Positions 12,851 through 26,735 of a stretch of 64,000 nt of DNA are shown here, piece by piece. Made by a program: the position numbers and the translations under genes. The notes under the pieces were generated by a model. It ran no database searches and was not told where the DNA came from. It saw nothing but the letters and a program-made list of their open reading frames with translations. The DNA is from Eonycteris spelaea (taxonomy: Eukaryota; Chordata; Mammalia; Chiroptera; Pteropodidae), in assembly GCA_003508835.1 (NCBI GenBank), contig PUFA01000006.1, forward strand, positions 9,734,001 through 9,798,000. Reading direction: 5' to 3'. How positions within the stretch are numbered: the stretch's first letter is position 1; each line of letters starts with the position of its first letter.

Positions 12851-15309
12851 CTCGTGTTTGTGCACTGCCCCGACCTCCCTCCCAGACCGCCAGTCACCAC
12901 AGCTTCTCAGTGACCTAAAGCCCAGGTTCATCCTTCCACCTATGAAAATAACAAAAGGATCTTTTTTTTATTATTGACTGCCAGCTGGCCCCAGGAAAGA
13001 AGAGCCTCTAATTTTGCTCTAGACACCAATGCTCGTTTTGGCCTTTGGTCTGGCGTCTCGGTTTTTGTTCTTCGGATGGCACGATGCTTTGATGATTCTT
13101 GTCTGCTGTGACGAGCGTGGTTTAGTTGTTGGTTTGCAGTTCCATGGCTCAGAGGAGGCAATTTTATTAAACGAGTATTATTTTCGTATTGTCATTTCCA
13201 GTGTCACTAAGAATAATTCAAGCTACGTTCTCATTTGGGGCAGGAGTGATCTCTGAGCCCCTGCCCCCTGGAGCAGCTGTTCACAGGCCATTCCACCCCG
13301 CCGCCCCCCCCCCATGTTAAGATTCGCCGCAATGAGGCGTATCGGTGCAGTGTCCGTTGTGCTCACGCGGTGGTGACAGTCACTTGGGAGCACCCCATCC
13401 TTCCGTATCCCGCGGCCCAGCCAGAGGCAAGGGAAATCAATGTGGCAAGATGCCGCGGATTTGGGGGTTTTTTTCTCTCGTTGTTTTTGCATATCTTCCT
13501 CACGTTCCTTGGATACAGATGAACCACCTGTAAGCAGTGAGGTGGGCCATCTCCACGAAATGCTCCGTGCCTGAACGTTTCTTTCGGCCCGAGAGAACTG
13601 AGGACTAGAACTGCAGGAGCACGTCTTGCCTCTGGACAGCACTTGAAAGGCGCGGGCAGCTACGATGAGAAGCGGACGCTCTCCGTGCTTTTTAGATTTA
13701 GACTCTGGTAGAACATCTCTTCCTGTCCTTGAAGCTGAGTGTCGTGAAGCTTACCAGCCTTGCCAGCAAAGCCCCGGGAAGTCTCAGGTGTCAACTGGAG
13801 GGAAGAGATAAGGGAGCAAGGGCCATGTGGAGGGGTGCCCTCCCCTGGGGACCTGCTATTGGAAAATCGTGGTGGAAGGTGGGACTCAGAGGAAACACCG
13901 TGAAGAAAAGGGTGTGTGGAAATCCTGGAACAAGGACAGCCCCACAATTCGGGGTGCCCTGCGATTGAAGCGGGTAGCAGCCAGCTGTGAAATGAAGACC
14001 CCGCCCCAGAAAGAGCAAGTAGAATTTCATGGACATCCCCAGAGGAATGGGAGCGAGAACCAGAGCCCCATCGGGCTAATTAGCTGAGCTGGCATATGTG
14101 GTCATGAGGGCCCAGGTTATACTCTAGACAAACCGGATGCCAGACTTAGGACAGAAGACCCATGTAAGCCACCTCCTTTGGTAGGAACAGCTCCCTGCCC
14201 CCAGCCCGCCCCCACACCCGAGAAACTGCTCTCGCTGGAATCACCTTGCTCCCTGCCTTCTCCACTGCTTGGGCGTCGTGCCATTCCCTGAGACCCTCAG
14301 CTCTTGACTTTTAGGGCTGCCCCTTTTTCTGGTTTTCCTTCTGCCTCTCAACTCCTCGTTCTTAATCGTCACGAGCTTCTCTTCCTGCTCATCCTCAGCA
14401 TTGTGGTTCTCTAGGGCCCCCTCTGTGTGCAGCTCACACTTCATACTCATTGGGTGGGCTCATCCACACCCGTGGCTGCAGGTCTCACCCACCTGCGCCC
14501 ATGCGCCTGTGCTCCTCAAGAGCTTGTGGTCTCCTGGGGTGCCAGTCTCCATCCCATCTGTGTCTGCACAGCCTCTTTTCCCAGCATTCCCTTTTTTCTC
14601 AGATTCCTCCCCGCACCCACCCCCCACCACCATCTTCCTCCGACACATCCTGTTCATCTCTCAGCTCAGTTGTTCCCCCTCCAGGGAGGCTTTGCCCCGC
14701 CCCCTCAGCCTGCGGTAGGACCCTTCTCTGTGTATACTTTTAGTATTGTACCTACCGCCCCTCATTTAGGGCAGAAACATGCCACATTTCCATCAGTATC
14801 ACCAGTACTTGGCTTACTGTCTGTATCTAGTACTGCTCTCTCCTGATTCAATGTATGAATATCAGTATCCGTATCAGCTCAGAACCTGCAGGGTTGGAGT
14901 TACAGAGTGTGGGACCATGATTGCAGTACCCCCATGTCTCTGAGGTTAGACCAGGCAGCTAGCTCTGGCCCAGGGTCCATGCAGCTAAGTCCATCTCTTT
15001 GGTCGAGATAGAACACCAGAGATACAGTTTGTAAGACCCAAGGGGCTGGATGTGGGCAGTAAAGAGAGATGTCAGAACCTGTATATACCTCCGTATATGC
15101 TGGTCCTTCTCTTGCGATCTTCCCCGCTCTCAATTTCTCCATATTTTTCTTTTCTTTCTTCAAAACTGCTACAGAGACACCTCCTCCTTGAAGTTTTCCT
15201 TGTCTCTCTCAATCAGAAGCACTGAGCAATTCACAGCTTCTATGACGAGAGCACAGACTCTAATAAAAAGCTGGTGAGAGTCAGGGAATCCCTTATTCTC
15301 TCACTGAGG

Positions 15310-15500
15310 CCTTTTGTAACAGAGAGACTGGTGTGAATACTGCCTCTGAGCCTTACTAGCTGTTGACCCCACCCCCACTCCCCTGAGGGTTGTCTATGAT
15401 AACCTCTGGGGACCTCAGTTCCCCCGTTAGCAAGATAGGAAAACAGAGCAATTGCAGGGGCTTTATAAGGATATTAGACATATACATAAAGTACTTGGCA
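15310..15500 (+). repeat. MIR SINE fragment
   Basis: MIR-like words are seen (gaatactgcctctgagcctt, 'gacctcagttcccccgtta', 'gctttataaggatattag'). Confidence 0.55.
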
Positions 15501-16089
15501 CACATATTTTTCTAAAAATGTTAATTCTCCTCCTCCAGTTATTTCGACAGCATGTTATTCATCCCACTCTTTCAGTACCTATTGCACATATTATTGTGTT
15601 TGGCGTCTCTTTCAGAGCTGTGGCAGCCTCCAGGGCAGAGACAGAGCCTCCCACATTTCGGCAGCTCTCATCACAGAGTTTGACGCACACCACACATCGG
15701 TCCTTTTCCCTGGCCCGGGTTATGTCTGCGGCCCAAAGAAACAAACGCACATCTGAACGAGGCATCAGTGTGAAGGAACACCTTGCCGTGGACGGTGGGG
15801 GCGGAGTCCTCAAACTGTGTTCAGTATTTCACAAGCCAAAGGAAGACCAGGTGTCCACCTGTGTGTAGGAAGGCTGCTCAGACGAACCCAAATGTCTGTC
15901 TGGGCCCAGAATTATCCCTGTCGATCAGAACCTCTAATTAGCATTTGATAGACTTTGATTTCGTTAAGATGAGAAAAGCCTTCAGAAAGAGTCTTCAGAA
16001 ATGTGGCTGGTTTGGCGGAGCAAGCTTCACTGGCCATCATCAAGGATTGATAACAAAAGGGGTCACTCGACTCCCACAGCCGCCCAGCT

Positions 16090-16670
16090 AACTCGCCAGT
16101 CTGTTCTCATCTGGGCAGCAGGAGTGATCTTAAAATGTAAATCGGCTCCTGTCAGGCCTCAGCTTTAAGTCCTTTAATGGCTTACTTCCCGTGGCCTGTA
16201 GAATGAAGTCCAAACTTTTCCCCAACCCACAGGGCCCCACCTGACCCGACCGCTGCTTACCTCTCTTGGCCCATCGACAGCCTCGGTGGCCTTTCCCTCG
16301 CTCAGATGCTCCAGAATGTTTCCCTTTTGGAACCTCTGCACACCCTGCCCTTTGCACATAAGAAGCTTCCTCTCACCTCTTATCCTGCCCTGCTCTTCAT
16401 GTGACTGGCTCCTTTTGAGCCCTCTCATCTTGCTTAAATGTCACCTCCTTGGAGAGGTCTTCCCCAGCCACTCTAACTAAAGCAGTTACTCCACCTCGGC
16501 ACTCTGCTATTTCTTTCACTGCATTTGCCACAGCTGATCATCTCTTAATGGGTTTGTGTACGCGGGAGTATTGCCCATCTCCACCAGCAACTTGAAAATG
16601 ACACCCTGTCTGTCATCTTCACCATTATCTCCCCGCACCCAGCACATAGGAGGTGTTTAAATCAATGAAT
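16090..16670 (+). repeat. L2 LINE 3' end
   Basis: Good plus-strand L2 wording is seen: 'tggcttacttcccgtggcc', 'aatgaagtccaaacttt', 'aatgtcacctccttggagag', and an end with 'cccagcacatagg'. The frame is decayed. Confidence 0.8.
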
Positions 16671-17119
16671 GCAGTAAGAAGTCTGGAAGTTGTGAAAAGA
16701 GAGAATTGAAGACTAAGTAGAAAGGAAAGAAAATATGTTTATAAATAAACAGCCACGGTGTAGAGGGCGCTTTCACATTATCCCATTATCTATCCCTTGG
16801 GTTGCCAAGTTACATTGTTTCTCATGCAGAGGACCTCAGGCTCCCGGCTCTCACCTCCTCCTGCCACTTTTCTCGACCTCATCAATGCCAAGCCTTTGAC
16901 TTTGTCTGATTATCAGATCAGCTAAGCTAAATGCCATGGACTGGCATTCCTAATTCGTGGTCTGGAATAGCAGCCCTTTGCCCTTGTATAAGGTGCACAT
17001 GTAAGCGCTCAGTTACTGCCTGGGCCTCTCCAGTGCGTGCCTGGCCCTTGGCCACAGCCTGTTCCTTCTAGATGTGTGGGCAGCATTATCAGGGGAAAGA
17101 GAGGACGCGCTACAGTCTG

Positions 17120-17330
17120 ACCTGGACTGTAATTATGTAATGTCATTCTGGCTTGCTTTCCAACCAGCCCTGACCTTGGGCAAGTTATTTAACCTCAGGA
17201 TTCTCATTTTTAAAGATGGAAACGATGTTACCTACAAAATAAAGATGTTGTGAGGCCCAAATGGGATCATGTGCAAGTGCCTCACACACAGAGGTTACTT
17301 CATAAACATGCCTTTTCATTTCCATTAGTC
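17120..17330 (+). repeat. MIR SINE
   Basis: The MIR core is seen ('accttgggcaagttattt', 'taacctcaggattctcat') followed by a diverged tail. Confidence 0.8.
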
Positions 17331-17399
17331 GTCATGGTCTCTCTTTCCACAGCTTCCTATCAGCCTGGTCCTCCCGGGATTCATTCATTCATGCATCGA

Positions 17400-18010
17400 T
17401 TCCCTCACTTGTTCGTTCCATTACTCACCCTCAGGGACTACAGGCGGTATCCAACTGGAAGAGGATAAAACCCAAACTCCTCGGGCTAATTCTGAGGCCC
17501 TCGTCCTCTTCCCCTTCTCAGTCCACCTCTGTTCTCTCTGATATCCGGCCACACCTGAACTCCAGTGTGGGCAGTCGCCTTTCCTTCCAGGCCCCCTCAC
17601 CTCCCATCGGCCTCTAGGTCGCGTCTTATCTTATTAGATCCAACGAAAACACCCTCCTTTTTCACGCCACCCAAACTTCAAGTCTCATGTTCTTCCTGCC
17701 CTGACAAGTGCGACCCACATGAACCTCTCTTGCCTGCGTGCAAGAGAGCGGCACTGTACAGCTTTCCACCTGGTCTGCCCCTATGGCGGGCGGCCGGTTC
17801 CATGTGCGCGAGGAACGTGGAGAGAGCAGAGAAGGAAGGGGGTACTCCTGCTTGCTCTGCTCCCCGGGGAGCTCCGTCTACCCCGAGTGGCGCTCCAGGC
17901 TGCCAATCTGTTCCCTGTAAACTCCTTGAGGAGAAGCCCATCTGTGTCCACTCTGTCCTAAGCCCTCAGAGGGGAAGTCTGCCAGGGGAACACAGCCATT
18001 GAAGAAACCC
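17400..18010 (+). repeat. L2 LINE 3' end
   Basis: A plus-strand L2-like stretch ('aaacccaaactcctcgggct', 'gaggccctcgtcctcttcc') runs to a decayed 3' end. The long overlapping frames in it are not coding. Confidence 0.55.
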
Positions 18011-18089
18011 ACACAGTTCCTGGTACTGAGGCATCTCTACCTTTATCTATTAACAGGGTCCACCCAGGAAATGCAAGAGATTTCACCTG

Positions 18090-18560
18090 AATCCTATGAG
18101 AACTAAGCGATGACTGAAATTAAGACACACATACACATACATGTCCAATAAGAAAAATGTAACTAAAAGTTAAATCCCGTTCACAGTAGGGTCGAAACCA
18201 AAACATGAATTTAGTAAGAAATGTAATAAAGAAGAAAGCCATTAAACTTCACCCAAGAATATAAAGCAAGCCCTAAGTAAGGTAAGACACCTACAACGTT
18301 GCTGGTGGGGAAATAAATAACACAAAGACATCAATTTGCCTGTTAATCAATAAATGCTTACAATTCCAACAGAAATATCAGTGGTATATTTTGGAACTTG
18401 ATAACCATAAAGTTGATCTGAAAGGATAAATGTGTGAAATCAGGTAAGAAATTCTGGGGAAAACATATGAAAGGGAACTTAGCCTTTCAGAATATCAAAA
18501 TATGAGAATATGAAAACTGAAGTAATCTGAGTAGCTGTGTTGCTGGTACCACAAGTCGAA
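18090..18560 (+). repeat. L1 LINE ORF2 fragment
   Basis: A-rich text resembling the plus strand of the L1 ORF2 3' half ('attccaacagaaatatcag', 'ttgataaccataaagttg'). It is interrupted by an L2 piece at about 18660 and resumes after it. Confidence 0.6.
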
Positions 18561-18659
18561 TCCAGCATAGGCAAAGGAGGGAGCCCTGGAGTTGAGGAGA
18601 GAATCTACAGTCAGACCCACAGCCAAGGTGACATTTCAAACCAGTGGAGAGGACTTGGA

Positions 18660-18860
18660 TTATCCTGTTACTGGAGTCTTCATTCCACAGGTGTCCATGT
18701 GCGCCATCCAAAGTGTCAGGCATCGCCTAGGCACTGGGGTTACAAGAGTGAACGAGACCCGGTCCCACATGCATGAAAATTTTCTTCTAATTGGGGAGAC
18801 AAGTAGTAAACAAATGAATAAATGAAGTTCAGACTCTAATAAATGCTAAGGAGGAAGTAA
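18660..18860 (-). repeat. L2 LINE fragment within L1
   Basis: A reversed L2 3' end ('ctaggcactggggttacaag', 'aattggggagacaagtag') stands between two parts of a plus-strand L1. Confidence 0.65.
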
Positions 18861-18869
18861 ACAGAGCCT

Positions 18870-19870
18870 TTCGATAGCCATACTATGGAAGAGACCACTT
18901 TAAATACATGTTGGGACAACTGGGTGTCCATTTGGGAAAATGATAAACCTATAAACCTCCAAACATGAAACTATACAAGTTCTGGGAAAATATTAAAGTT
19001 TTGACTTTTCATCATTTTGGGAGAAGAGGGTTTGCCCAAGCATAACATGACACCCAATATCCTTAAGGAAAATATTAACATTGTTGATTACATGAAATGA
19101 ATAACTTCTATGCTATAATATACACCATAAACAACATTTAAAGAGACAAGACACCAGGTGCTAGGAGAAAATATTAACAAATATCTAAAAGAGGAATCAA
19201 ATTTATAAAAATAATAGGTAAAAATCATAATGTATAAATAGAATTTTAAAAGACAAATTACTCAATTAAGATGGATAAAGGATATGAAGAAGTACAGATG
19301 GCCAACATATGCAAAGATACACAACCTTACTAAATTACCTAAACTTACTAAATTACCTAAACACCATTGAGATTCCATTGTGGCTTAGCAGATGGGCGAG
19401 ACTTTAATATTGAACACATTTACATCATTGTAATATCTGATGTTCTCGAGATGAAGGTTAGGAAAGAGAAGAGTCACGTTAATACTGTTTAATGGGAATG
19501 TAAGTTGATACAATCACAAGAGAATAATTTATTAACATTTAAAAAATATGTACCCATTCCTCCCCCCCAAAAAAGTGTTTCCACAAGTTAACTGAAATAT
19601 TAGCAGAAACGTGCAAAGGTACATGAAGATGCGAATGTTCCTTCCAGACTTATGTAAAATATAACAATAGTGAAATATAACCATGTCCATTTCAGAAAAA
19701 AAAAAGTGTATGTTCGTAATATAGTATTAAGTGAAGAAAGAAAGTTATAAGAACTACGTAAAATATGGCTCCGTTTGGGGGAGGAAACGTGTGTGCACAT
19801 TGAATAAAAGCCTGGAAGGATATGAACCAAAACTAATAGCAAGTGAAAAGCCCTGGAATGAAGATCGGTT
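18870..19870 (+). repeat. L1 LINE ORF2 end and 3' region
   Basis: It continues the L1 text on the + strand ('ctcaattaagatggataaag', 'gatggccaacatatgcaaag') and then 3'-UTR-like sequence. It holds a perfect 18-bp tandem duplication at 19326-19361. Confidence 0.65.
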
Positions 19871-20489
19871 TGTGTGTGAGAGACTTTTTAAATATTCAAA
19901 ACATCTGGGTTGTTTGCCTCGAAGTACATCTTATTTTTATAATTTAAAAAAGATGTTTTTGAAAGGAGGCAGTGACGAATGGCTTAGAGGCTGGAACAGA
20001 ACAACAAGACATCAGTGGGAAAACTGGAGAAATTCGAATCAAGTCTGGAGTTGAGTTCCTCGCCATGTACCGACGTTGCTTTCTTGGTCGTGACAGATGC
20101 ACCGGGATGGGGAAGGGGCTATGGGAATTCCCTGTGTTATCCTGGCACCTGCCCCCTAAGTCGAAAGTTATTCCAAAATTCGAATCGATTAGAAGAAAAA
20201 GAGAGAGTTATACAGGCTCATACCCAAGGCAGCCTTGGCAGCCGGAACCATTGTGTTCAGGAAGCATTCAGGTTCCTACTAGTGTCTGTCTGTGGCCAGA
20301 GGGTGCCCCTTTGATGGGGACCCCTGCCTGGCCTCCTCAGGTCGGCAGGGATTGTCTAAGACAAGCCCATGTGTCACTCACATCCTGAGTTCCACTCTGA
20401 AGGAAACGAAGTGCAGGCTCACTCTTCCCCCCACCGCAGGTAGGCCACTTCTCAGAGACCCACAGCAACCCCTGCCCGTCAGCCCCTAC

Positions 20490-22195
20490 TCTTTTTTTTT
20501 TTTTTTTGAGACAGTTTTTTAGAGTGGATTTAGATTCACAGCAAAATTGAGAGGAAAGCACAGAGATTTCTCAGATAGCCAGCTCCTGCCCCACACAGGC
20601 ACAGCCTCCTGCATTATCAGAGTCCCCAACCAGAGTGGTGCATTTATTACAATTGATAAACTTACACTGACGCATCATTATTACCCAAAGTGCACAGTTT
20701 TCGTTAGGGTTTGTTCGATGTACATACATCCTAGAGGTTTGAACAAATGTATGACAGCATGCATTCACCATTATAGTGTCATAAGAGTATTTCCGCCTGT
20801 CTGAAAATCCTTTGTGCTCCACCTGTTCATCCCCTCGACCCAGTCCCTGCAACCACTGATCTTTTTCCGATCTCCATAGTTTTTCCTGTTTCAGAATGTC
20901 AAATAGTTGGAATCACACAATATTAGACTTTCAGAATGCCTTCTTTCACTTGGTAATATGTTTCCTCCATGTCTGTTCATAGCTTGACAACTCATTTCTT
21001 TCTAGTGCTGAATCATATTCATTTTGGGGGGGATGTACCACAGTTTGAATAGTCATTCATTCACTTACTAGAGGATATTTTGGTTGTGTCCTAGTTTGGG
21101 CACTTATGAATAAAACAAACATTTGTGTGCAAGTTTTTGTGGGAACAGAGTTTTCAGTTCACTTGGATAAATGCCAAGGAGTGTGATTACTGGGTCATAT
21201 GGTAAGAGAATATTTCGTTTTATAAGAAACTCCCATCTGTCTTCCAAAGTGGCTGTGCCATGTTGCATTCCCACCAGCAGTGAGCGAGTGTCCTTGCTGC
21301 TCCACATCCCTGTCGGCGTTTGGTGCTGTCCGTGTCTCAGATTTCGGCCTGTTTCATAGGTGTGTAACGGTATCTCATTGCTGTTTTAGTTTGCATTTCC
21401 CCGATGGCATGCGATGTGAAGCACGTCTTCATATACTCATTTACTATTTGTGTATCTTCTTGGGTGATGTGTCTGGTAAGGTATTGAACCCATTTTTTCA
21501 TCAGGTTGTTTGTTTTCTTATTGTTGAGTTTTAAGAATTATTCGTGTATTTTGGATAATCGTCCCTTATCAGATGTGTCTTTTGCAGATATTTTTCCAAG
21601 TCTATGGCCTGTCTGCTCATTCCTTTGTCATTGTCTTCTGCATAGCAGAAATGTTTAATATTAATGACTTCCAGCTTATCAGTTGTTTTTCATAGACCCT
21701 GTCTTTGGTATATCTAATAAGTTATACCATACTCAAAGTCATCTAGGTTTTCCTTCTAAGAGTTTTCATTTTATGTTTACATTTAGGTATGTAATTCATT
21801 TTAGTTAATTTTTGTGAAGGGTGTAGGTCTGTCTAGATTCATATTTTTGCATGTGGATGTCCAGTTATTCCAGCACCGTTTGTGAAAGGGACTGTCTTTG
21901 CTGCATTGTGTTGCCTTTGCTCCTCTGTCAAAGATCAGTTGACCGTATTTATGGGGTCTATTTTTGTGCTCTCTGTTCTCTTCCATTGATCTATTTGTCT
22001 ATTCTTCACCAATGCCATACTTTCTTGATGACTGTAGCTTTATATCAGGTAGTGTTAGCATTCTGACTTTTTTCTTCTTCTCCAATATTATGTTGGCTGT
22101 TATGGGTCTTTCACCTCTCCTTATAAACTTTAGAATCAATTTGTCAATATCCACAAAATAGCTTACTGGAATTTTGATTGTTTTTTTTACCTATA
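20490..22195 (-). repeat. Long L1 LINE 3' portion
   Basis: The + strand starts with a T-run (the reversed poly-A tail) and continues with the reversed L1 3'-UTR and ORF2 end ('gattactgggtcatatggta', 'cattcccaccagcagtgag'). At about 1.7 kb it is among the best preserved LINEs in the window, but it has many stops. Confidence 0.85.
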
Positions 22196-22355
22196 TCCTT
22201 TATGTAACCTAGACCCTACCTTCTCCCACTGGGGACCCAACATCCGCCTTCCATTCTAGAATGACATGGATTTGGACACAGGAGTGAGGTCTGGGGCTGT
22301 GTAAAGTTAAAGAGGCAGGTGAGATTTGACAGTGGCAACACGAAGCTCGTAATAA

Positions 22356-23360
<1,005 letters not shown>

Positions 23361-24581
23361 GCGGTTTGGGATGTGGTTGTGGAAAAACTGATCTCACATG
23401 ACGCACAATCCGGTTCTTAATTTAGTAAAGGTCTGTCGGCCAAATGGGAGTAATCTAACATCAATTAATTATGTACTGCAGTAGCCAGTTATGGAGGAGC
23501 ATGACAAAGAGCCACCAAAAATGGGCACTGCTCAAACATTAAGTCCCAATATTAGATAATTTCTATGATTGGTCCTGCCTCTCCCTGTGATGCATAATCT
23601 CATCTCCTCTCAAGTGCCTCTTCCATCACTCATCTGCCTGCACAAGTGACTCTGCCTTGGTTTGTGCTGATGTTTATTATACAGCAGCTGTCTTCATTAC
23701 CATCTCCTTACTCCACTGTCTGGGTGAGGCGGTTTCCATGGTGATTCCGGAGCAAGCTATGGCTCTGCCTCCACACTCTCACCTGGTTGGTGTATCAGCT
23801 AAGGATGGTCGGGTATATCTCCGGCACCGGTGAGGCTGGAATAGGGTTACAGACCCTACTTCTAGCTCTTTTATGACCCATCTTCTCCATGTCGATGAGC
23901 ATTTAGCAGTATGTGGGGCAGATGAGAGTCTCCAGGATCAAGTTTATTTATACTCGTTAACTTGCCCACTTAACATTCATGCAGGCTTCAAGCCTAGTGA
24001 GGAATAGCTCCTTGGAGGGTTCATTGGGAGTCTTCTTATTTGAAATCCTGGCACTCATTCACCCATGGAGAGAGTCCCTGGGGACCACTGAGTAACAATG
24101 AACTTGTCTACAATGAGAGTTCCAGAATGGAACAACAAGGGAGTCATTTTAGATAAGCATTTTCTGACATCTGTTCCCTGGTGTTCCGTGGACCATTAAT
24201 TGGTATGGCAGATAAAAGAAGTTTGCACGATTAAGTTAATATTGGGAAGGTGCTTAGCTCTACTTACAGACCCAAAGAGTTTGTCTGTAATTTGGGGCCT
24301 CTCAGAACCTTTTATCTCCTAATGCAGATAAATTCAGAAAGTGTTGGTAGGTCACAATTCCCAAACATATTGGGCCATGGATCACTTATTTCTAGGCTAT
24401 CTCAAGAGACTAGCACTTCATGGAACAAACTTTGGAAGTTGCTGGTATAAGCAATAGAAGGATCTCCCAGCAGTGAGGAAGGTAAAGAGATGACTCCGTT
24501 CACATTCTGGGGAAAGGAGTATTATGAATAATTGAACTACACAAGTATTTCCTCTGACTCTGCCCAAGCTGATGAGTACGG

Positions 24582-24585
<4 letters not shown>

Positions 24586-24625
<40 letters not shown>
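24586..24625 (+). repeat. Poly-A run of 40
   Basis: An uninterrupted run of 40 A residues. I do not recognise a SINE or LINE body directly before it, so its origin is unclear. Confidence 0.95.
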
Positions 24626-24627
<2 letters not shown>

Positions 24628-24649
24628 AGCCCATAATTGTACTGAAAAT

Positions 24650-25070
24650 TTCCCGCATGGATTTTTGCATTATCTGACCTCCACTGTGTCCTCAGTGTTG
24701 CCACGTGGGACAGAGTCCCTGGGCACTCTCATGAGCCGTGCCTTTGCCCAGCAGCTCCGGCTGCTTCCTCATGCATTGCCCAGCTCTTAGAAATACTACT
24801 GCTCCTTCAAGGTTCATCTCAGATGCCACTTCTTCCTAATAGTCCCATTCAGAATAAATTGCCATAGCCTGTGGCACCCCCAGCACTTTACTCCCATCTC
24901 CTCAGCACTTTGTCAATTCCAGACACTCTGTTTGCTGTCGGAGCTGGCCACCTTCCTGCCATCCCACAGAAAGCTCTTAGAGCGTAGGGGCCACGTTGTG
25001 CCAGCTGGCCTCCTCCGCAGGGAATGCATGCAGCAGGTGCTCACTCACTGCTTACTGAGCAATTGGGCTC
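24650..25070 (+). repeat. L2 LINE 3' end
   Basis: Plus-strand L2 wording is seen ('tgcccagcagctccggctgc', 'ttcatctcagatgccacttc', 'agcactttgtcaattcc') and a 3' end with 'gcaggtgctcactcact'. Confidence 0.75.
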
Positions 25071-25589
25071 ATGAAGATGTGAACAAATAAATGGATGGTT
25101 TTCTCTAACACGAGGTTTTCCTTGGCAGCCACGCAAGAAAAGCATGACTTAGATCCACAGGGAAGGGAGTGGGCAAAGCTACCTGGACTCCAGGAAGGCT
25201 GTGACAACCTAGCCCAGTGTTCTGGGTGTAACCACGGTTCAGGAAAGGTCACCTTCCCTGTTGCTGTCATTGGTTAGCAAATACCAGGGCTACACTAGGG
25301 AAGAGAGAACGGCTCACCCCATGTTAACTCTATAGTGTGTGTTTGACAGGGGATTGTACGGAAATGCCAGGGACGATTAGTGCAGGCTTGGCTTTATTAA
25401 GTAAACATAACTGTGTAACATTTAACATCCTGTCTGTACCACGTGGATCCAGCCTTTCCCCGGGGGCTTTGCCAAGCAGCTCAAATACAGGAGCATTAAA
25501 GAGAGAAAGTGAGAACAAAAAAAAGGTGAGGGAGAGCACTGAAGGAGAGGGAGGCATAATCACTGCCATCTATCGAGCAGGCACCACAC

Positions 25590-25805
25590 TAAGCTCTCTA
25601 CTACATTCTCTCTTAAATTTTCACAGAAACCATAAGGTTTAAGCACCATTATTAATCCATGTTGCAGATGTGGGCTCTGAAGCCCAAAGAAGTTTCTCCT
25701 ACAAGGTCATCTAGTTAATAAGTAGCGGGGCCTGGATCAATACCCCTGTGTCTGGTTCCCAAATCCAGGCTCTTAATCATTGCGCTCTGTTGCCTCCCAT
25801 ATAAA
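25590..25805 (-). repeat. MIR SINE
   Basis: A reversed MIR: 'agcaccattattaatccatg', 'tgaagcccaaagaag', 'aaggtcatctagttaataag'. Confidence 0.8.
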
Positions 25806-25974
25806 TAATCTTTCTGAGTATGGTCCGAACAGTGAGCTATTTTTTTTCCAAGGAATAATTTACATGTGTACAGTGCACTGGAAAGCCAGAGATGAAAGCT
25901 AAGTCTGTTTTTAATTGGGAAGGAAGATTGATTCTTATTTGACTTTATAAATAAATTCAGAAAGTGTCAGATGA

Positions 25975-26490
25975 TGATGATTTGTTCATTTATTTGTTCA
26001 TTCAACAAATATTTACTGAGCACTACTGTGTGCTGGGTACTGTTCTAAGCCCTAGGAAGCAAAATAGCCACGGTCTCTGTTCCCACAGAGATACACAGTG
26101 ATATACAGTAGAGAGACAAACAAATAAATTATCAAGATTATTACAGTTGGTGCTATGAAAAGAACAAAACAGGATAATATAAGAGTGTTAAAGAACGAGC
26201 CCAGACGAAGGTGATCAAAGAGGCCTGTCTGAAGAGTTGATACTAGAGCTGAAAACTGAATGACAAGATGCAGCTGGCTTAAGAAAATCTACGACAGGGT
26301 CATTTTAGGCAGAAGGACCAGCACATGCAAAGGCCCTGGGGGTAGGCGGGGAGGGGGCTGAGCTTGCTGTGTTGGAAGAAGATTTTATAAATATGGCTAG
26401 AGCATAGTGATAGCGGATCATTGATGGTGTTAATGATCGAAACTGGATGAAAGCAAAGGGTAGGTTTTAAAAAATAATCTCGAAAGAGGA
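25975..26490 (-). repeat. L2 LINE 3' end
   Basis: A reversed L2 3' end with the box 'caacaaatatttactgagca', 'tgtgtgctgggtactgttct', later 'gcacatgcaaaggccctggg'. Relatively complete. Confidence 0.85.
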
Positions 26491-26512
26491 GGGCTTTAGG
26501 TACCATATTCCA

Positions 26513-26735
26513 GTAATCAACAAACTTTTTCCTTAAAAAAAAAAAAAAGGTAAATATTTCAGGCTTTGTGGGCCAATATGATCTTTGTCTTATTAACTGA
26601 ATTCTGCCATCAAATCACAAAAGCGGCATAGACCATATATAAACAAATGAGCTTGCTTGTGTTCCAATAAAGCTTAATTTGCAACGTTGGGCATAGAGCC
26701 AGATTTGGCTGTGGGCATAGTTTGTTGTATGCTGT
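26513..26735 (+). repeat. MER5A hAT-Charlie DNA transposon fossil
   Basis: The text 'ggtaaatatttcaggctttg', 'tgggccaatatgatct' and 'cttgtgttccaataaagctt' is typical of MER5A. An A-run near 26536-26549 lies inside the element. Confidence 0.85.

Noticed and set aside
13223..13642. 139-codon minus-strand frame in the CpG-rich segment
   Set aside because: It has no domain, no start context and no splice partner. The length is explained by the GC content.
20490..22195. Possible active LINE-1 with coding capacity
   Set aside because: Only the 3' part is present and stops occur in all frames of the ORF2-like region. It is a fossil.
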